Below the pieces are notes generated by a model, which was given only the letters and a program-made list of their open reading frames with translations, was not told where the DNA came from and made no database searches. Below are positions 5,458 through 7,744 of a stretch of DNA of 7,744 nucleotides, piece by piece (position 1 is the stretch's first letter; each line of letters begins with the position of its first letter). The position numbers and the translations under genes were made by a program. The stretch comes from Bacillota bacterium. GTDB lineage: Bacteria; Bacillota; Bacilli; Paenibacillales; UBA4045. Location: the NCBI GenBank assembly GCA_023441055.1, contig JAEZQY010000058.1, positions 1 to 7,744 on the forward strand. The letters run 5' to 3'.

Positions 5458-6513
5458 TCAGGCTCCGATCTTCGTGGTCTCGGTCGGGCGTTCGAGCCGG
5501 ACGTGCGCCCGCATCAGCTCGCCCGGGTTGGTCTGCGCGGCGAGCAGGGACAGTTCGCCGCAGAGCACCGTCGCGGCCGCGATGACCGCGAGCCGCCGGG
5601 CGTTCTCGCCCGGATCACGGGCGGCGCGGCAGCCGAGCCGTTCCAGGTTCTCCGCCACGAAGCCGAGACCCTTGCCGTTGCCGACGGTGCCCACGATCAG
5701 GTTGGGCAGCGTGCAGGAGAAGTAGAGGTCGCCGTCGCGGTCCTCGGCGACCGTCACGCCCTGGGAGCCCTCGACGATGTTCGCGGCGTCCTGCCCGGTC
5801 GCCAGGTAGAACCCGAGCAGCATGTTCGCGTAGTGCGCGTTGGCCGAGCGGACACCGCCGGCGAGCAATGTGCCGATCATGTTCTTGTGCACGTTCAACT
5901 GGGCGATCGCGGCCGCCGTCGTGTGCAGTCTGTCGTGGACGATCTCCCGTGGCACCACCAGTTCGGTGACCACGTTCTTGCCCCGGCCGAGAATGCCGTT
6001 TATCGCGGTGGCCTTCTTGTCGGTGCAGTAGTTGCCCGAGATCGAGCCGTACGAGATTCCCGGAATGGTGTCCAGGATGTGCTTCAGCAACGCGTCGGCG
6101 GCCAGCGTCGCCATGTTGTGCCCGGACGCGTCACCGGTGGTGAAACTGAACCGCAGGAACAGCAGATTCGCGGTGATCTCGTGGTGGAACCCGATCAGCT
6201 CGACGAACCTGCCGCAGGTGCGCACGATGTCGCGCAGCTCGTCGAACCGCGCGTCGACCTCCAGCGAGGCCAGGTAGGCGGTCTGCGCGTCCTTGGCGCG
6301 CACGAACACCGAGCGGGTCATGCGCTCGTCGACGAGCGTGGCGACGATGCCCGCCTCGACCAGCCGGGAGATCTTCGCGCCCCGGCCCACGGACGGCCAC
6401 AGCGGCGACTCGTACGTGGCGAGCGGGACCTCCGTCTCGACCTGTGCCACGTTGCCCGAGATCCGCACGGGACCCACCCATTTCATGGGCACACCGGCGA
6501 TGGCGTCGTTCAT
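5458..6513 (-). CDS. mvaA: Hydroxymethylglutaryl-CoA reductase, soluble class I, NADPH type
   Basis: This enzyme reduces HMG-CoA to mevalonate with two NADPH, usually the committed step. The 351-residue protein is essentially the soluble catalytic domain, without the membrane anchor of eukaryotic enzymes, and matches the ~353-residue CL190 enzyme from memory. Catalytic residues by family alignment are Glu35 (ATYESPLWP), Lys166 (NYCTDKK), Asp242 (ATGQDAAN) and His337 near the C-terminus (LMRAHVRLER). The class I cofactor motif TTGDASGHNM is at 125-134. The ATG at 6513 overlaps the isomerase TGA by 4 nt and has GGAGG 6 nt upstream. The longer open frame to 6627 adds a low-complexity Arg/Pro stretch inside the upstream gene and is rejected. 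The symbol mvaA is used in the general sense; in Streptomyces the gene is often called hmgr. Confidence 0.96.
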   Translation of the reverse strand: MNDAIAGVPMKWVGPVRISGNVAQVETEVPLATYESPLWPSVGRGAKISRLVEAGIVATLVDERMTRSVFVRAKDAQTAYLASLEVDARFDELRDIVRTCGRFVELIGFHHEITANLLFLRFSFTTGDASGHNMATLAADALLKHILDTIPGISYGSISGNYCTDKKATAINGILGRGKNVVTELVVPREIVHDRLHTTAAAIAQLNVHKNMIGTLLAGGVRSANAHYANMLLGFYLATGQDAANIVEGSQGVTVAEDRDGDLYFSCTLPNLIVGTVGNGKGLGFVAENLERLGCRAARDPGENARRLAVIAAATVLCGELSLLAAQTNPGELMRAHVRLERPTETTKIGA

Positions 6514-7592
6514 CGAATGCCTCCGATCATCTCGTGGGTGGCGCCGGAGCGGGTGGCGAGGCGGTGGGTGTCGATGCCCCGGGCCGCGCAGAACGCGCTC
6601 AGCCGTCCCTGGATCAGCAGGTCGCACCGGGTCAGGTCGGCCGGTGTGCGCGCGCCGAGGGCGGTCATCAGGGCTTCGATCTGGTCGAGCCAGGTGGAGA
6701 TCAGCGACAGCAGCGCCGGCACGCCGCCGTCCAGGAGGGTCCGCAGGAACAGCCCGGACACCCCGGCGGCGCCGGCGCCGAGCGCCAGCCCACGGACCAC
6801 GTCGAGCGGGTTACGGACCCCGCCGGAGGCCAGCACGGGCAGGTCGACGCCCTGGGCGTCGAGCAGGCAGGCGGGTGTCGACTGCCCCCACCCGTCGAGA
6901 AAGGAGTAGTCGGCGGCGTCGCGCCGGTCGTTCTCGATCCGGGCGAAGTTCGTGCCGCCCCGGCCGGCGACGTCGGCCACCCGGACACCCATGTCCCGCA
7001 GCCGCAGCAGCGTCTCGCGGCTGAGCCCGAAGCCGACCTCCTTGACGATCACCGGGACACCGACGCGGGCGACGATCTGTTCGATCCGCGGCCCCCAGGC
7101 GGCGAACGACCGGTCCCCCTCCGGCATCACCGTCTCCTGGATGGTGTTCAGGTGGATCTGCAGCGCGTCGGCCCGCATCAGGTCGACGGCCCGCCGGGCC
7201 CGCTCGACGGAGGCGGTGGCGTTGACGTTGGCCATGATGAACCCGTCCGGGTTCTCCCGGCGCATCACGCTGAACGTCTCGGCCACCGACTCGTCGGCGA
7301 AGTAGGCGCTCATCGACCCGGTCGCGACGGGTACGCCGGTCTCCCGGGCCGCGATCGCCAGGTCCCGGTTGATCAGGCCGGTCTTGGTGCTGCCGCCGGT
7401 CATCGCGTTGATGCACAGCGGCACCGGCCAGTCGATGCCGCCGAACGACGTGGTCAGCGAGACGTCGGACCGGTCGATGCCGGCCAGTGCGTGGTGCACG
7501 AACGACACGTCGTCGAACTCGTGGTGACCGCCGAGCCGGTCCTGCTGCTCGGCGGCGAGCCGGACGTGGTCGTCCTTGCGGTTGGCGATCAT
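6510..7592 (-). CDS. fni: Type 2 isopentenyl-diphosphate isomerase (FMN-dependent)
   Basis: This enzyme interconverts IPP and DMAPP using reduced FMN and Mg2+, balancing the C5 pool for prenyl transfer. It has 360 residues and the TIM-barrel fold of the FMN-dependent family. The N-terminal RKDDH (5-9) and DDVSFVHHAL (27-36) are diagnostic. Other motifs are INAMTGG (61-67), the substrate/Mg2+ region His147 with Gln152-Glu153 followed by MPEGDR, IVKEVG (182-187), AGRGGTNFARIE (209-220) and the FMN-phosphate loop ASGGVR (255-260). It is very similar along its length to the CL190 enzyme as I recall it. The ATG at 7592 is chosen because a GGGAG site precedes it by 6 nt and because it overlaps the kinase TGA by 4 nt. 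The longer frame to 7655 has no support. It overlaps the reductase start in the same way, so translation is chained. Confidence 0.97.
   Translation of the reverse strand: MIANRKDDHVRLAAEQQDRLGGHHEFDDVSFVHHALAGIDRSDVSLTTSFGGIDWPVPLCINAMTGGSTKTGLINRDLAIAARETGVPVATGSMSAYFADESVAETFSVMRRENPDGFIMANVNATASVERARRAVDLMRADALQIHLNTIQETVMPEGDRSFAAWGPRIEQIVARVGVPVIVKEVGFGLSRETLLRLRDMGVRVADVAGRGGTNFARIENDRRDAADYSFLDGWGQSTPACLLDAQGVDLPVLASGGVRNPLDVVRGLALGAGAAGVSGLFLRTLLDGGVPALLSLISTWLDQIEALMTALGARTPADLTRCDLLIQGRLSAFCAARGIDTHRLATRSGATHEMIGGIR
6520..6524 (-). promoter_or_regulatory. Ribosome binding site that fixes the HMG-CoA reductase start
   Basis: GGAGG within the last codons of the isomerase gene lies 6 nt before the ATG at 6513, ideal spacing. 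It supports this start over upstream in-frame codons. Confidence 0.75.
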
Positions 7593-7744
7593 CGCGCGCT
7601 CCCGTTCGTCTGGTGGACCTGGATCGGCATGGGGAGCACCCCGGCGGCGGCCCACTGCTCGCGCAGCCGCGCGGTCTGCGTCGCGGCCGCGGCGTCCAGC
7701 AACGCGATGCCGCAGTCGCCGCCGCCGGCGCCGGACGGTTTGGC
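7589..7744 (-). CDS. Phosphomevalonate kinase, C-terminal fragment (runs off right edge)
   Basis: Only the last 51 residues lie in the window. They begin AKPSGAGGGDCGIALLD, the third conserved motif of GHMP-family kinases in the form seen in phosphomevalonate kinases, and end with a short basic tail. The enzyme phosphorylates mevalonate 5-phosphate to the diphosphate with ATP. The fragment alone could fit another GHMP kinase, but the gene order (kinase, type 2 isomerase, reductase, synthase) and the GGGDCGIAL wording match the CL190-type cluster. Its TGA overlaps the isomerase ATG by 4 nt, so the genes are one operon. Mevalonate kinase and diphosphomevalonate decarboxylase are expected further right, outside the window. 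Confidence 0.88.
   Translation of the reverse strand, partial: AKPSGAGGGDCGIALLDAAAATQTARLREQWAAAGVLPMPIQVHQTNGSAR

Noticed and set aside
3374..5725. A 783-codon open frame on the plus strand opposite the prenyltransferase and HMG-CoA synthase
   Set aside because: It is the shadow of three well-supported minus-strand genes. Its product is Arg/Val/Gly-rich low-complexity sequence without any recognisable domain, as expected from high-GC antisense frames.
6511..6627. A longer HMG-CoA reductase starting at 6627
   Set aside because: The extra 38 residues are Arg/Pro/His-rich and lie within the isomerase gene. The ATG at 6513 has GGAGG at ideal spacing and gives the known family N-terminus.
5503..6909. 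A 468-codon plus-strand frame over the reductase and isomerase
   Set aside because: It is antisense to two enzymes with complete catalytic residues, and is a composition artefact of high GC.
7590..7655. A longer isomerase starting at 7655
   Set aside because: The extra 21 residues overlap the phosphomevalonate kinase frame and do not resemble the family. The RKDDH N-terminus follows the ATG at 7592.
1..7744. CRISPR arrays, tRNA or rRNA genes, insertion sequences or phage genes
   Set aside because: I looked for spaced direct repeats, tRNA-like cloverleaf signatures and transposase or integrase motifs, and saw none.

Overview
The window is very GC-rich and gene-dense. Its genes overlap by 4 nt (ATGA) and use mostly TGA stops and GGAGG-type ribosome sites. 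The proteins closely resemble those of actinomycetes. Together these point to a filamentous actinobacterium such as Streptomyces or a Micromonosporaceae relative; the genus cannot be fixed from the sequence. Every gene I can support lies on the minus strand, so transcription runs from right to left.

Right part (about 7744 to 3338): a secondary-metabolism mevalonate operon. In transcription order it holds the 3' end of a phosphomevalonate kinase, a type 2 isopentenyl-diphosphate isomerase, a soluble class I HMG-CoA reductase, an HMG-CoA synthase and an NphB-like aromatic (ABBA-fold) prenyltransferase. The order PMK-fni-HMGR-HMGS followed by an aromatic prenyltransferase is that of the Streptomyces sp. 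CL190 (naphterpin) mevalonate cluster. The first genes are tightly coupled. A hairpin follows the prenyltransferase stop codon and probably ends the operon. The operon would supply extra IPP/DMAPP so that the prenyltransferase can attach an isoprenoid chain to an aromatic acceptor made outside this window.

Middle (3259 to 1435): a NarL-type two-component system, a histidine kinase with several membrane helices plus a LuxR/NarL-type response regulator, overlapping by 4 nt. A -10-like hexamer sits exactly 6 nt before the kinase ATG, which suggests a leaderless mRNA. A 15-bp perfect palindrome lies just inside the gene. A GC-rich hairpin overlaps the regulator's stop codon.

Left part (1454 to 1): a 191-nt intergenic region with several inverted repeats, then three small membrane-protein genes in a row. 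These are a DUF6223-like protein with a signal peptide and three glycine-linked membrane segments, a DUF6220-like four-helix protein, and the N-terminal 117 residues of a further polytopic membrane protein that runs off the left edge. Their function is unknown. The two-component system may act on them, on the prenyltransferase operon, or on neither.

The most interesting element is the prenyltransferase. It keeps the diphosphate-binding residues of NphB. It has Arg at the position of NphB Ser64, a change associated with Mg2+-independent relatives, and its aromatic pocket is clearly remodelled. This suggests a known enzyme family with an acceptor that cannot be read from the sequence.
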